64,000 nucleotides of DNA from Loktanella sp. 5RATIMAR09 (GTDB lineage: Bacteria; Pseudomonadota; Alphaproteobacteria; Rhodobacterales; Rhodobacteraceae). The stretch spans positions 310,001 to 374,000 of the forward strand of contig NZ_LJAL01000001.1 of the NCBI RefSeq assembly GCF_001419985.1, in the 5' to 3' direction. The number at the start of each line of letters is the position of its first letter. The first letter of the stretch is position 1. Below, in pieces: positions 53,479 through 63,204 of the stretch. The translations under genes were made by a program, and so were the position numbers. The notes under the pieces are model-generated. The model saw nothing but the letters and a program-made list of their open reading frames with translations. It had not been told where the DNA came from and made no database searches.

Positions 53479-54471
53479 ATGTCTCGCTTAAAAACAATCA
53501 AGACAATTGCATCCACGCTGACCGTGGCGTTGTCGATTGGATTCGTGGCGCAGTATGGTGAAACGACACCGGACATGGCCGGTGCGGATATGCGTGAAAC
53601 CTACAACAAACCACCCCAGTCCTTGATGCTGTCGACAAACGCAGAAGGGCAGGCGGTCTTTGGCGTGCCGAATATCGTAACAACCCCTCTGGACCATGCG
53701 GCCAATGCAAAAAGGGTGGTCGCGGTTGATACTGTTTACACCGAATTCGACACCCCGCAATTCCAGTCCATTATGGCCACGCCCATGCCGGGGTGCGATA
53801 CCGTCATAAATACCCGCCGTGAGACTGCGGCCTTGGTCACGCTCACCGTTTCTTCCCCGTGCCTCGCGAATGCGTCATTTGTCGTGTCGCACAGTGGCTT
53901 GCGTGTCTCTGCGACCACGGATCGTGGTGGCAATGCGCGCGTTGTGATGCCGGCACTTGTTCCGAATGCCACATTCGAAGTGGCCTTTGACAACATTCTC
54001 AAAGCATCTGCCAATGTCTTTGTTCCGGAATTGCGCCGCTATGACCGTGCAGTCCTGCAATGGTCCACGACAGATAACATGCGCCTTCACGCGCTGGAAA
54101 ACGGTGCGCGGATTGGGGACCCCGGACATGTTTGGTCGGCGTCGTTCCATACGGCCCAAGATACGCGTGAAGGCAAAAACGGTTTTGTAGTCTTTCTGGG
54201 TGATTCTGAGGCTGAAATTCCCTTTCAGGCCGAGGTTTACACTTTTCCCGAGGGGCAGATGAACCGCAACAGCGGTGTCGATTTGCGGGTGGGAGTTACC
54301 GTGACAGCCGCAAACTGTGGTCGGGAAGTAGATGCAGGTACGATCCAGACCAATTCGGGCCAGACGCTTGTGGTGAAAGAGATTACGCTTCAAATGCCTG
54401 CGTGTGACCAGGTTGGTGAAGTGACGTTGATCCGGAACAAATTTACCAACCTTGCGGTGGTCTCGAACTAG
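53479..54471 (+). CDS. Secreted protein of unknown function with four cysteines
   Basis: The 330-residue protein has a Sec-type signal ([24 protein letters not shown]) and no recognisable enzymatic motif. After the signal there are four cysteines (PGCDT, SPCLAN, AANCGRE, MPACDQ) that could form two disulfides, and the body looks beta-rich. Related roseobacter proteins are sometimes labelled 'translocase' only because they lie beside secA; nothing here supports that. ATG at 53479 has GAGGG at good spacing; one at 53473 is too close. Its stop shares bases with the radC stop. Confidence 0.8.
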   Translation: MSRLKTIKTIASTLTVALSIGFVAQYGETTPDMAGADMRETYNKPPQSLMLSTNAEGQAVFGVPNIVTTPLDHAANAKRVVAVDTVYTEFDTPQFQSIMATPMPGCDTVINTRRETAALVTLTVSSPCLANASFVVSHSGLRVSATTDRGGNARVVMPALVPNATFEVAFDNILKASANVFVPELRRYDRAVLQWSTTDNMRLHALENGARIGDPGHVWSASFHTAQDTREGKNGFVVFLGDSEAEIPFQAEVYTFPEGQMNRNSGVDLRVGVTVTAANCGREVDAGTIQTNSGQTLVVKEITLQMPACDQVGEVTLIRNKFTNLAVVSN

Positions 54472-55235
54472 GCGGTTCCGTCAAACAGGCCGAGTGACCG
54501 AAAGCTGGTTTCCGTCGATTTTCCGATAATCAGATGATCATGCACCGTGATGTTCAGCGCCATGGCCGCCCGCGTGATTTGCCGTGTCATCTGCACATCG
54601 GCATCTGACGGCGTAGGGTCACCGGATGGGTGGTTGTGCACAAGAATAAGGGCGCTGGCATTCAGTTCGAGCGCACGTTTGACCACCTCACGCGGATAGA
54701 CCGGCACATGGTCAACCGTGCCTTTCGCCTGTTCCTCGTCGGCGATCACGGTGTTCTTGGTATCGAGAAACAGGATGCGAAACTGCTCGGTTTCGCGGTG
54801 CGCCATCGTCGTATGGCAATAATCCAGCAGAGCATCCCAGTTCGATAGCACGTGGCGCTGCATCACCTTTGAGCGCGACAACCGGTGTGCGGCAGCTTCG
54901 ACCAGTTTGAGTTCCAGCAGAACCGCATCGCCAACGCCCTTGACGCCAGAAAGCTGGGCCAGAGGTGCGGAAAGAACGCGGTTAAAGTCGCCAAAGGTAT
55001 CAATCAGCGCCCGCGCGAGCGGTTTGACATCCTGTCGCGGGATCGCGCGGAACAGCACCAGTTCAAGCAGTTCATAGTCGGGCATGGCATCGGCCCCGCC
55101 CGCCAGAAAGCGTTCGCGTAGCCGTTTGCGATGATCACGCACATAAGACGGGAGTTTGCCGGGTGCAATCGGCGCAACATCGGTTACGTCGTCATAGTCA
55201 GGAAATAGAGAGGGCGCTTCGGCAAAGTTATTCAT
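54468..55235 (-). CDS. radC: RadC-family JAB-domain protein
   Basis: The 255-residue protein has an N-terminal helix-hairpin-helix ([20 protein letters not shown]) and a C-terminal MPN/JAB domain. The metal-site pattern is complete in [36 protein letters not shown] and the upstream glutamate. RadC was once linked to DNA repair, but that role was withdrawn, and the true function is unsettled. It is downstream of dnaJ on the same strand with a 41-base gap. Confidence 0.92.
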   Translation of the reverse strand: MNNFAEAPSLFPDYDDVTDVAPIAPGKLPSYVRDHRKRLRERFLAGGADAMPDYELLELVLFRAIPRQDVKPLARALIDTFGDFNRVLSAPLAQLSGVKGVGDAVLLELKLVEAAAHRLSRSKVMQRHVLSNWDALLDYCHTTMAHRETEQFRILFLDTKNTVIADEEQAKGTVDHVPVYPREVVKRALELNASALILVHNHPSGDPTPSDADVQMTRQITRAAMALNITVHDHLIIGKSTETSFRSLGLFDGTA

Positions 55236-55276
55236 GTCCTCACTTTGCCGAAGTAGTGGTTACTGCGCGGTTAACG

Positions 55277-56419
55277 TTAGCTTTTCATCGAGTCCCAAAA
55301 GCTTTTGACTGTGTCGAAAAAGCTGGATTCCTGCGGATTATTCTCTTCGCTCAGCTGGTCAAACTCTTTGAGGATTTCACGCTGGCGCGCGGTGAGTTTG
55401 ACGGGTGTTTCGACAGCCAGTTCGATGAACATGTCGCCGATACCACCACCGCGTAGGGCGGGCATGCCCTTGCCGCGCAGACGCATCTGGCGACCCGATT
55501 GTGACCCTTCGGGCACCTTTACGCGGCTGCGGCCACCGTCGATTGTGGGTACTTCGATTTCGCCACCCAATGCGGCCGTCGCGATCGACACGGGCACGCG
55601 ACAATAAAGGTTCGTGTTTTCCCGCTCGAACAGCGCATGGTTCTGCACTTCGATAAAGATATACAGATCGCCCGTTGGCCCGCCGCGCATCCCTGCTTCG
55701 CCCTCACCGGCAAGGCGGATTCGCGTGCCTGTTTCAACACCAGCGGGGATGTTCACAGAAAGCGATTTTTCCTTCTCGACGCGGCCTTGGCCGTGGCAGG
55801 TCCGGCAAGGATCCTTGATGGTCTGGCCCATGCCGGAACATGTGGGGCAGGTACGTTCGACCGTAAAGAAACCTTGCTGTGCGCGCACTTTGCCCATGCC
55901 GGAACATGTGGGGCAAGTCTGCGGTTCAGAGCCACCTTCGGCGCCCGTTCCGTTGCAAGAGCCACAGCCGACAGCGGTCGGAACGGTGATCGTTTTCTGC
56001 ATCCCTGAAAATGCATCTTCAAGGTTGATCCGGAGGTTATACCGCAGGTCATTGCCGCGCTGGGCCGCACTGCGTCTACCGCCACCGCGTCCGCCCATGA
56101 AATCGCCGAACAGGTCATCAAAGACATCAGAGAACGCACTGCCAAAATCACCTTGGCCGCCGCGTGGCCCACCGCCACCGCCGCCCATACCGTTTTCGAA
56201 CGCGGCATGGCCATAGCGGTCGTAGGCGGCTTTCTTGTTCGGGTCCTTCAGAACTTCATAGGCCTCATTGGCCTCTTTGAACTGCGCTTCAGCGTTGGGA
56301 TTGTCGGCATTACGATCAGGATGAAGCTCTTTCGCCTTCTGGCGGTAGCCCTTCTTGATCTCTGCAGCATCGGCGCCTTTGGCAACACCAAGCACTTCGT
56401 AATAATCACGTTTTGCCAT
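55277..56419 (-). CDS. dnaJ: Chaperone DnaJ
   Basis: DnaJ delivers substrates to DnaK and stimulates its ATPase. The J domain has [20 protein letters not shown] and the HPD motif in KELHPDRN. A Gly-rich linker and four zinc-binding repeats follow ([32 protein letters not shown]), then the C-terminal substrate domains. Length is 380 residues. AGGGGGAAC precedes the ATG. It follows dnaK by 73 bases with a strong hairpin in between. Confidence 0.97.
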   Translation of the reverse strand: MAKRDYYEVLGVAKGADAAEIKKGYRQKAKELHPDRNADNPNAEAQFKEANEAYEVLKDPNKKAAYDRYGHAAFENGMGGGGGGPRGGQGDFGSAFSDVFDDLFGDFMGGRGGGRRSAAQRGNDLRYNLRINLEDAFSGMQKTITVPTAVGCGSCNGTGAEGGSEPQTCPTCSGMGKVRAQQGFFTVERTCPTCSGMGQTIKDPCRTCHGQGRVEKEKSLSVNIPAGVETGTRIRLAGEGEAGMRGGPTGDLYIFIEVQNHALFERENTNLYCRVPVSIATAALGGEIEVPTIDGGRSRVKVPEGSQSGRQMRLRGKGMPALRGGGIGDMFIELAVETPVKLTARQREILKEFDQLSEENNPQESSFFDTVKSFWDSMKS

Positions 56420-56446
56420 GATAAGTTCCCCCTTGGGAATGACAAA

Positions 56447-56471
56447 GACCGGCCCGGTTCAGGGGCCGGTC
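56447..56471 (-). terminator. Strong hairpin between dnaK and dnaJ
   Basis: A perfect 9-bp GC-rich stem (GACCGGCCC / GGGCCGGTC) with a 7-base loop lies 21 bases after the dnaK stop. On the minus strand it is followed by TTTGTC, a poor U-run, so it may be a partial terminator or an mRNA-end protector that lets dnaK be made in excess over dnaJ. Confidence 0.6.
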
Positions 56472-56492
56472 AAATGTCAGCGGCGCGCGGCC

Positions 56493-58397
56493 TTAGTTGT
56501 CACGCTTGTCGTCGCCCAGATCTTCGAAATCCGCATCAAGGATTTCTTCGTCTGCACCCGGTGCATCCGGCTCTACTTCGCCTTCGGCTTCTTGCTGGGA
56601 CTTATAGATCGCTTCGCCCAGCTTCATGGCTGCTTCGGTCACGTTCTGGATCCCGGACTTGATCTTGTCGGCTTTGTCGCCTTCCAGATCGTCCTTGAGC
56701 GCGGCAATCGCCAACTCGATCGCTTCGATCGTGGTTGGATCAACCTTGTCTGCATGCTCTTCCATCGACTTTTCGGTCGAGTGGATCAGGCTCTCAGCCT
56801 GGTTTTTCGCATCCACAAGCTCACGGCGTTCCTTGTCGGCCTCGGCGTTTGCCTCGGCGTCCTTGACCATTGCTTCGATATCCTCATCGGACAAACCGCC
56901 AGAGGCCTGGATCGTGATCTTCTGCTCTTTGCCGGTGCCTTTGTCTTTGGCGCCGACTTCAACGATGCCGTTGGCGTCGATGTCGAAGGTCACTTCGATC
57001 TGTGGCATGCCGCGTGGCGCTGGCGGAATGTCCTCAAGGTTGAACTGGCCCAACATCTTGTTGTCGGCGGCCATCTCGCGCTCACCCTGGAACACGCGCA
57101 GTGTCACCGCGTTCTGGTTGTCTTCGGCGGTTGAAAACACCTGAGATTTCTTGGTCGGGATCGTTGTGTTGCGGTCGATCAGGCGTGTGAACACACCACC
57201 CAGAGTTTCGATACCCAGCGACAGTGGCGTCACGTCCAGCAGAACAACGTCTTTGACGTCGCCTTGCAGAACACCGGCCTGAATGGCGGCACCCATGGCG
57301 ACAACTTCGTCGGGGTTCACACCTTGGTGGGCTTCTTTGCCAAAGAATTTGGCAACTTCTTCCTTCACCTTCGGCATACGTGTCATACCACCGACCAAAA
57401 CGACTTCGTCGATGTCAGATGTGGACAGGCCCGCGTCTTTGATCGCGTCTTTACACGGCTTCAGCGACGCCTTGATCAGATCACCGACAAGGCTTTCCAG
57501 TTTCGCACGGGTCAGTTTCATAACCATGTGCAGTGGCTGACCGTTGGAGCCCATCGAAATAAACGGCTGGTTGATTTCGGTGCTGGAGGACGAAGACAGC
57601 TCGATCTTCGCTTTCTCGGCGGCTTCTTTCAGACGCTGCAACGCCATCTTGTCCTTGGTCAGATCGACCGAGTTCTCTTTTTTGAACTCATCAGCAAGGT
57701 AGTTGACGATGCGCATGTCAAAGTCTTCACCACCAAGGAATGTGTCACCGTTGGTGGATTTCACTTCGAACAGGCCGTCGTCGATTTCCAGGATTGTCAC
57801 GTCGAATGTACCGCCGCCAAGGTCATAAACAGCGATGGTTTTGCTGTCTTTCTTGTCCAGACCATAGGCCAGCGCAGCCGCTGTCGGCTCGTTGATGATG
57901 CGCAGCACTTCGAGGCCGGCAATCTTACCGGCGTCCTTGGTGGCCTGACGCTGGGCGTCGTTAAAGTAGGCAGGGACGGTAATGACGGCTTGCGTTACTT
58001 CTTCGCCAAGATAGCTCTCGGCGGTTTCTTTCATTTTGCCAAGGATAAAGGCAGAGATCTGGCTGGGGGAATATTTCTCACCCTTGGCCTCGACCCATGC
58101 GTCACCGTTGCCGCCGTTGATGACATTGAACGGCATGTTCTTTTTGTCTTTGGCAAGATCCTTGTCGTCGAACCGGCGACCGATCAGGCGCTTGACGGCA
58201 AAGATTGTATTCTCGGGGTTGGTGACAGCCTGGCGTTTCGCCGGCTGACCCACAAGGCGTTCATCATCTGTGAATGCGACGATGGATGGCGTTGTGCGCG
58301 CACCTTCGGAGTTTTCGATTACACGCGGCTTTGCACCATCCATGATGGCGATACAGGAGTTCGTGGTTCCCAGGTCGATACCAATAACTTTGGCCAT
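56493..58397 (-). CDS. dnaK: Chaperone DnaK (Hsp70)
   Basis: DnaK is the central Hsp70 with DnaJ and GrpE. The ATPase domain starts [20 protein letters not shown] and contains [20 protein letters not shown], the [12 protein letters not shown] loop and [12 protein letters not shown]. The linker [18 protein letters not shown] leads to the substrate domain and a lid ending in an acidic tail. Length is 634 residues. GAGGGA lies upstream of the ATG. A sigma-32-like promoter about 110 bases upstream fits heat induction. Confidence 0.98.
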   Translation of the reverse strand: MAKVIGIDLGTTNSCIAIMDGAKPRVIENSEGARTTPSIVAFTDDERLVGQPAKRQAVTNPENTIFAVKRLIGRRFDDKDLAKDKKNMPFNVINGGNGDAWVEAKGEKYSPSQISAFILGKMKETAESYLGEEVTQAVITVPAYFNDAQRQATKDAGKIAGLEVLRIINEPTAAALAYGLDKKDSKTIAVYDLGGGTFDVTILEIDDGLFEVKSTNGDTFLGGEDFDMRIVNYLADEFKKENSVDLTKDKMALQRLKEAAEKAKIELSSSSSTEINQPFISMGSNGQPLHMVMKLTRAKLESLVGDLIKASLKPCKDAIKDAGLSTSDIDEVVLVGGMTRMPKVKEEVAKFFGKEAHQGVNPDEVVAMGAAIQAGVLQGDVKDVVLLDVTPLSLGIETLGGVFTRLIDRNTTIPTKKSQVFSTAEDNQNAVTLRVFQGEREMAADNKMLGQFNLEDIPPAPRGMPQIEVTFDIDANGIVEVGAKDKGTGKEQKITIQASGGLSDEDIEAMVKDAEANAEADKERRELVDAKNQAESLIHSTEKSMEEHADKVDPTTIEAIELAIAALKDDLEGDKADKIKSGIQNVTEAAMKLGEAIYKSQQEAEGEVEPDAPGADEEILDADFEDLGDDKRDN

Positions 58398-58508
58398 TTT
58401 TCAAATCCCTCTACTTTAGGCGGTTTGAGCAGCGCGAACCCGTTTCGGCACCCGCGCCAGTTTCAGTCTGAAGTCCGCGATTGCTACGCTCGACTTCGAT
58501 CTCAGCGT

Positions 58509-58537
58509 ATATAGGGGTGGGATATTGGGGCTGCAAG
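58509..58537 (-). promoter_or_regulatory. dnaK: Putative sigma-32 (RpoH) promoter of dnaK-dnaJ
   Basis: On the minus strand CTTGCAG (58537-58531) and CCCCTATAT (58517-58509) are 13 bases apart, close to the RpoH pattern CTTGAAA-N(11-16)-CCCCATNT. A start just downstream would give a leader of about 105 bases before the dnaK ATG. No CIRCE is present. Confidence 0.65.
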
Positions 58538-58601
58538 CATCCGGAGGGTATCCAGAAGCCTAAAATGCCGCTTTTTCCGCATGGTCAGCGCTTGTTTTTA
58601 C

Positions 58602-59423
58602 CTATCTGCCAGCAGACCAGCTTATCGAGACGTGCTGGCGCCCAAAAAATTCGCCCATAAGACCGATCATGATCAGGACGAGCGACAAATAGATCGGATA
58701 CTCGACGCTGGTGAACTGCGGGTTGTAGTGCAGAAAGACGGCACCGCGCATCTGGTCGATGTTGTGGAACAAAGGGTTCCAGTCAAACATTGCCATCATT
58801 GATGCGGGCAGTGTGTTGACGACGAACATTTTGCCCGATGCGAGCATGTTCACGCGCACGTAAATCGTTTTTGCAAGCGACGTGAAACGCGGAAACCAAG
58901 GGTACAGTGCCAGAAAAATCATGCCAACCGCACAGCCCGAAAACCACGCCATCACGAAAAAGCCCATTGCGGCGACGGGATCGTAGATCGTGATGGGGTT
59001 AAAGGCGATGTGATAGAACGACAGGATCACCACCAAGGTGATGATTTGCGTGTAAAGTGTTGCAAGTGCAGCAGCCACGATAGCGATGATTGTGTTCATC
59101 GGACGGTGCAACATCATCGCAGATGTGGGCCCACCCGCGGTCATGACGGCGGTCACTGTTTTGATATGCGTGAGATAAACAAAAATCCCGCTCATGATGT
59201 AAAGCATCATATCGCCACGGATCGGAGAGCTGCGAAGCCCGAGTATGGTGAAAAACAGCAGGAAGGCGATGATCATCGTCAGGCCCTGCAACAGATTCAG
59301 CAACATTGCGATAACGGCATTGCGATGGCCGCTGCGCGCCTTGCGGACGATCGTATGATAGATCACCGCAAGCATGCTTAACAGACCGCTTGTTTTGTTT
59401 CTATAGATCGGGGTCTGGAACAT
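58602..59423 (-). CDS. ABC-2 type polysaccharide export permease
   Basis: The 273-residue protein has about six membrane helices and resembles the KpsM/Wzm group of polysaccharide or capsule export permeases (MNTIIAIVAAALATLYTQII, LALYPWFPRFTSLAKTIY). It would need a separate ATPase; none is adjacent (dnaK lies downstream). The start at 59423 (MFQTPIYRNKTSG) was chosen because the frame beyond it crosses the divergent cysQ start. Its ribosome-binding site is weak. The gene is probably tied to surface glycans made by the cysQ-kdsB-galU-GT block. Confidence 0.8.
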   Translation of the reverse strand: MFQTPIYRNKTSGLLSMLAVIYHTIVRKARSGHRNAVIAMLLNLLQGLTMIIAFLLFFTILGLRSSPIRGDMMLYIMSGIFVYLTHIKTVTAVMTAGGPTSAMMLHRPMNTIIAIVAAALATLYTQIITLVVILSFYHIAFNPITIYDPVAAMGFFVMAWFSGCAVGMIFLALYPWFPRFTSLAKTIYVRVNMLASGKMFVVNTLPASMMAMFDWNPLFHNIDQMRGAVFLHYNPQFTSVEYPIYLSLVLIMIGLMGEFFGRQHVSISWSAGR

Positions 59424-59544
59424 CGGCAGTCCGTTTAGGTGGGTGAAAGCGCTATTGTGGGTGTTGCGACGATAACCTTGCTGATCGCGCGGCGAAACAC
59501 CATAAACAGGCCGAACAGGGCTTTTTGATGACGGGTAGCATTTT

Positions 59545-60342
59545 ATGGATTTTGAAAAACTCACCAAGGTGATGCGTGCGCTTGCTTTGCAGGCTGGTGA
59601 CAAGATCATGGAAATCTATAACGGGGACGATTTTGAAGTCCGCTCTAAAAGCGATGAAAGCCCGGTCACCGTCGCGGATGAAGCCGCAGATGCGATTATC
59701 AGTGCAGGGTTGCGTACAGCCTTTCCCGACATTCCCCTGGTCACCGAAGAACAGGCGGTATCGCATCGGGTTTCGGCGCGTACATTCCTGATTGTCGATC
59801 CGCTTGATGGCACGAAGGAATTTATCAAACGGCGGGGCGATTTCACGGTAAACATCGCCTACGTCAAAGACGGCGTGCCGATGCGTGGCATTGTCTATGC
59901 CCCTGCGAAAGAGCGCCTTTTTTACACCGATGCCCAAGGCGTTTCTATCGAAGAGCAAGGCCCGTTTCATATGGGTGCACAGGGCCACACAGCCCCGATC
60001 ACCGTGTCAAAACCCGACAACAGCGCGCTTCTTGTTGTTGCGTCCAAGTCGCACCGCGATCAGGCGACGGATGACTACATCAGCAAATATGCGACAGCAG
60101 ACATGAAGAGCGCCGGGTCGTCCCTGAAATTCTGTTTGGTGGCCACCGGTGAAGCCGATCTTTATCCACGCCTGGGCCGCACGATGGAATGGGACACGGC
60201 GGCGGGCCATGCCGTGTTGAGTGGCGCGGGTGGCGCGGTTGTCCGCTTTGATGACCACACCCAGCTGCAATATGGAAAACCTGCATTTGAAAACCCGTTC
60301 TTCATCGCCTACGCCCCGGGTGTCACACTGGAGAAGCCGTAA
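59545..60342 (+). CDS. cysQ: 3'(2'),5'-bisphosphate nucleotidase CysQ
   Basis: CysQ removes PAP, the by-product of sulfate transfer from PAPS, and belongs to the inositol-monophosphatase fold. The metal motifs are DPLDGTKEF (85-93) and EWDTAAGHAVL near residue 215; Glu in VTEEQ near residue 68 is the third site. Length is 265 residues. It heads a unit with kdsB (one-base overlap), divergent from the ABC-2 permease. Its neighbours point to a sulfated-glycan or capsule role besides general PAP clearance. Confidence 0.92.
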   Translation: MDFEKLTKVMRALALQAGDKIMEIYNGDDFEVRSKSDESPVTVADEAADAIISAGLRTAFPDIPLVTEEQAVSHRVSARTFLIVDPLDGTKEFIKRRGDFTVNIAYVKDGVPMRGIVYAPAKERLFYTDAQGVSIEEQGPFHMGAQGHTAPITVSKPDNSALLVVASKSHRDQATDDYISKYATADMKSAGSSLKFCLVATGEADLYPRLGRTMEWDTAAGHAVLSGAGGAVVRFDDHTQLQYGKPAFENPFFIAYAPGVTLEKP

Positions 60343-61142
60343 TGTCCGTTATCATCGTCATTCCTGCGCGCTACGCCTCTACGCGCTATCCCGGCAAACC
60401 GCTCGTGACGCTGACGGGCGCGCGCGGTGAGGCAAAGAGCCTGATCCGCCGGTCATGGGACGCGGCCTGTGGCGTGGCAGGTGTCGACAAAGTTGTTGTA
60501 GCAACTGATGATGCGCGCATTGCCGATGCCTGCTCAGGCTTCGGTGCCGAGGTCGTGATGACATCAACCGCATGCCAGAACGGAACCGAGCGTTGCGCAG
60601 AGACGCTGGTGAATTTGGGTGAGGATTATGACATCGTGGTGAACCTGCAGGGCGATGCCCCGCTGACACCGGCATGGTTCATCGAGGATCTGGTGCAAGG
60701 CCTGCGTGATAATCCCGCAGCAGATGTCGCGACCCCTGTTTTGCGGACCGAAGGGCGTGCGCTGAACGGGCTTTTGCAGGATCGCCGCGAAGGGCGCGTT
60801 GGCGGGACAACGGCCGTCTTTGGTGCGGACAACAACGCGCTCTATTTCTCGAAAGAGGTGATTCCCTTCACGGGAAAGACCTATGGCGATGCGGATGAAA
60901 CACCCGTTTTCCACCATGTTGGTGTCTATGCCTACCGTCCGGACGCACTCAAATCCTACCCAAAGTGGCCTGCGGGGCCTTTGGAGCAACTAGAAGGGTT
61001 AGAGCAGTTGCGTTTTCTTGAACGGGGTGTTCCCATGCTCTGTGTGGAGGTCGCCGCAAAAGGCAGGCAGTTTTGGGAATTGAACAACCCCCAAGATGTT
61101 CCGCGTATCGAAGCGATGCTCAAAGAAATGGGGCATGACTAG
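60342..61142 (+). CDS. kdsB: KdsB-family CMP-ulosonate synthetase (variant)
   Basis: KdsB activates Kdo with CTP for LPS or Kdo-linked capsule. This 266-residue protein begins VIIVIPARYASTRYPGKPLV as expected and has FHHVGVYAYRPDALKSY and GPLEQLEGLEQLRFLERG. The usual QGDEPLI motif is instead QGDAPLTP (residues 103-110), and the PMI segment after PGKPL is replaced by LTGARGEAKSLI. It may use a different 8-carbon sugar. It overlaps cysQ by one base; galU follows after 110 bases. Confidence 0.8.
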   Translation: MSVIIVIPARYASTRYPGKPLVTLTGARGEAKSLIRRSWDAACGVAGVDKVVVATDDARIADACSGFGAEVVMTSTACQNGTERCAETLVNLGEDYDIVVNLQGDAPLTPAWFIEDLVQGLRDNPAADVATPVLRTEGRALNGLLQDRREGRVGGTTAVFGADNNALYFSKEVIPFTGKTYGDADETPVFHHVGVYAYRPDALKSYPKWPAGPLEQLEGLEQLRFLERGVPMLCVEVAAKGRQFWELNNPQDVPRIEAMLKEMGHD

Positions 61143-61252
61143 GCAATAAATGGCGACTAGCCGAACAATGCCGCGGAAAGTTTAGATATTTCGTCTTAAA
61201 ATGGCCTATATCAACCATTATTGCGGCGCACGTTAGTATCAAGGGTAGAGTT

Positions 61253-62146
61253 ATGGATAGAAAAGTATCAAAAGCCATTTTCCCCGTTGCGGGACTTGGC
61301 ACGCGGTTTCTGCCAGCAACAAAATCTGTGCCCAAGGAAATCATGACCTTGGTCGACCGCCCGTTGATCCAATATGCGATTGACGAGGCGCGCGCCGCTG
61401 GCATCGAGGATTTTATCTTTGTCACCTCACGCGGAAAGTCTGCGCTCGAGGATTACTTTGACCTCGCGCCTGATCTGGAAGCCGCATTGGAGGCATCCGG
61501 AAAAACCAAGCTTCTGGAAATTCTGCGCAGCACCAACATGGAAAGCGGCACGATCGCCTATTTGCGCCAGCACAAGGCGCTGGGCCTTGGTCATGCCGTA
61601 TCCTGTGCGCGCAAACTGATCGGGGATGAGCCCTTTGCCGTTATTCTGCCGGACGATGTGATCGCTGCTGACAAACCCTGCTTGCAACAGATGGTCGAGG
61701 CCTATCAGGAAACCGGTGGCGCGATGGTGGCAACGATGGAAGTCTCGCCCGCGCAAACCGCATCTTACGGTGTGCTTGATGTGGCCGCGCAAGATGGTCC
61801 GATTGTGAGGGCCAAAGGGATGGTTGAAAAACCCGCCGCAGGCACAGCGCCATCCAATCTGGCGGTGATCGGTCGGTATATTCTGACACCACAGGTTCTT
61901 GCGAATTTCGACAAGATCGGGCGCGGTGCAGGTGGTGAAATCCAGCTGACAGATGCGATTGCCGAAGAAATCAGCGCAGGCCGCGACGTGTTCGGCTATC
62001 GTTTTGAAGGGCAGCGCTATGATTGCGGGTCCAAGGCTGGTTTCTTGCAGGCGACTGTTGCCTTTGCGCTTGCGCGCGAAGAACTGCGCGATGAGTTCGC
62101 GGAATTTCTGGCGCAGATGCATGCAACCAAGCAGGCAGCACAGTAA
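61253..62146 (+). CDS. galU: UTP-glucose-1-phosphate uridylyltransferase
   Basis: GalU makes UDP-glucose, the precursor of many glycans and of UDP-glucuronate. The 297-residue protein shows AIFPVAGLGTRFLPATKSVP, KEIMTLVDRPLIQYAIDEA, AVILPDDVIAADKPC and a C-terminal GQRYDCGSKAGFLQATVAFA. An AGGGTAGAG ribosome-binding region precedes the ATG. It is followed after 8 bases by a glycosyltransferase gene. UDP-glucuronate made from its product could feed the UXS-GT90 pair. Confidence 0.96.
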   Translation: MDRKVSKAIFPVAGLGTRFLPATKSVPKEIMTLVDRPLIQYAIDEARAAGIEDFIFVTSRGKSALEDYFDLAPDLEAALEASGKTKLLEILRSTNMESGTIAYLRQHKALGLGHAVSCARKLIGDEPFAVILPDDVIAADKPCLQQMVEAYQETGGAMVATMEVSPAQTASYGVLDVAAQDGPIVRAKGMVEKPAAGTAPSNLAVIGRYILTPQVLANFDKIGRGAGGEIQLTDAIAEEISAGRDVFGYRFEGQRYDCGSKAGFLQATVAFALAREELRDEFAEFLAQMHATKQAAQ

Positions 62147-62154
62147 GGCTGTAA

Positions 62155-63165
62155 ATGGACCTTTGGCATGCGTATCGCCTGCGATGGAAGCGGCGGCGGT
62201 TCCTGTTTCGCATCTGGCGCAAGCGACACGAGATTTCGGCAGTCGTCGACCGGACAAACCTGATCGGGTCTGAAGCGATCCTTGGCTTTGCGACCGTCCG
62301 GAATGAAATTGTCCGCCTGCCTTATTTTCTGAAGCATTACCGCAAACTTGGCGTCGATCATTTTCTGTTCGTCGATAACGACAGCGATGATGGCACAGCC
62401 GAATATCTGGCCCAGCAGCCTGATGTATCGGTCTGGACAACCAAGCATAGTTATCGTTTGGCCCGTTTCGGCATGGATTGGCTGGGTTGGCTGCAATGGC
62501 AGTATGGCAATGGTCATTGGTGTCTGACCGTCGATGCGGACGAACTCTTGATCTATCCTGACCATGAGGACCGTGATCTGAAAGCTCTCACAGCATGGTT
62601 GGACGGACAGGGGCACGCCTCTTTTGGTGCGGTGATGCTGGATCTTTATCCCAAAGGCCCGCTTGAGGACGCCCCCTATGCGCCGGGCGATGATCCCACC
62701 AAAACCCTGGCTTGGTTTGATGCCGGCAATTATCGTCATCAGGTTCATCGCTATTATGGCAACCTGTGGATACAGGGCGGGGTCCGCGACCGTATTTTTT
62801 TCGCAAACGAACCTGCGCGCGCGCCAACCTTGAACAAAACGCCACTTGTCCGCTGGTCATGGCGTTATGCCTATGTCAGCTCAACCCATCAGATTTTGCC
62901 CGTCCGTTTACATGATGTTTTTGATTTTGAGGGTAACAGCAAAGCAAGCGGTGTCTTGCTGCACACCAAATTCCTGCCCATGATCGGGGCAAAGTCGGCA
63001 GAAGAGCTTGAACGGGGACAGCATTTTCAGAACACGGCACTTTATCAGCAGTACCATCAGCACCTGACCGAAAATCCGGATTTCTGGTATGAAGGGTCCT
63101 GTCGGTATAGTGGCGATGCGCAACTGGCTGCACTGGGGCTGATGTCAAAGGGGCGCTGGGTCTGA
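62155..63165 (+). CDS. Family 2-like glycosyltransferase (Glyco_tranf_2_4 type)
   Basis: The 336-residue protein resembles the Glyco_tranf_2_4 group: a basic start (YRLRWKRRRFLFRIWRK), ATVRNEIVRLPYFLKHYRKL, the VDNDSDDGT turn and a DxD-like VDADELLIYP. YPKGPL, NLWIQGG and YAYVSSTH recur in its neighbour. It probably moves a sugar in surface glycan synthesis; donor and acceptor are unknown. No membrane segment was seen. It closely follows galU. Confidence 0.83.
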   Translation: MDLWHAYRLRWKRRRFLFRIWRKRHEISAVVDRTNLIGSEAILGFATVRNEIVRLPYFLKHYRKLGVDHFLFVDNDSDDGTAEYLAQQPDVSVWTTKHSYRLARFGMDWLGWLQWQYGNGHWCLTVDADELLIYPDHEDRDLKALTAWLDGQGHASFGAVMLDLYPKGPLEDAPYAPGDDPTKTLAWFDAGNYRHQVHRYYGNLWIQGGVRDRIFFANEPARAPTLNKTPLVRWSWRYAYVSSTHQILPVRLHDVFDFEGNSKASGVLLHTKFLPMIGAKSAEELERGQHFQNTALYQQYHQHLTENPDFWYEGSCRYSGDAQLAALGLMSKGRWV

Positions 63166-63204
63166 TATGCAGGCGGGAACAAACCGGAATAGGGCGCAGT
63201 CATT

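Noticed and set aside
57264-58514. 416-codon plus-strand open frame opposite dnaK
   Set aside because: It is antisense to a highly conserved dnaK and has no recognisable domain; long antisense frames are common opposite GC-rich biased codons.
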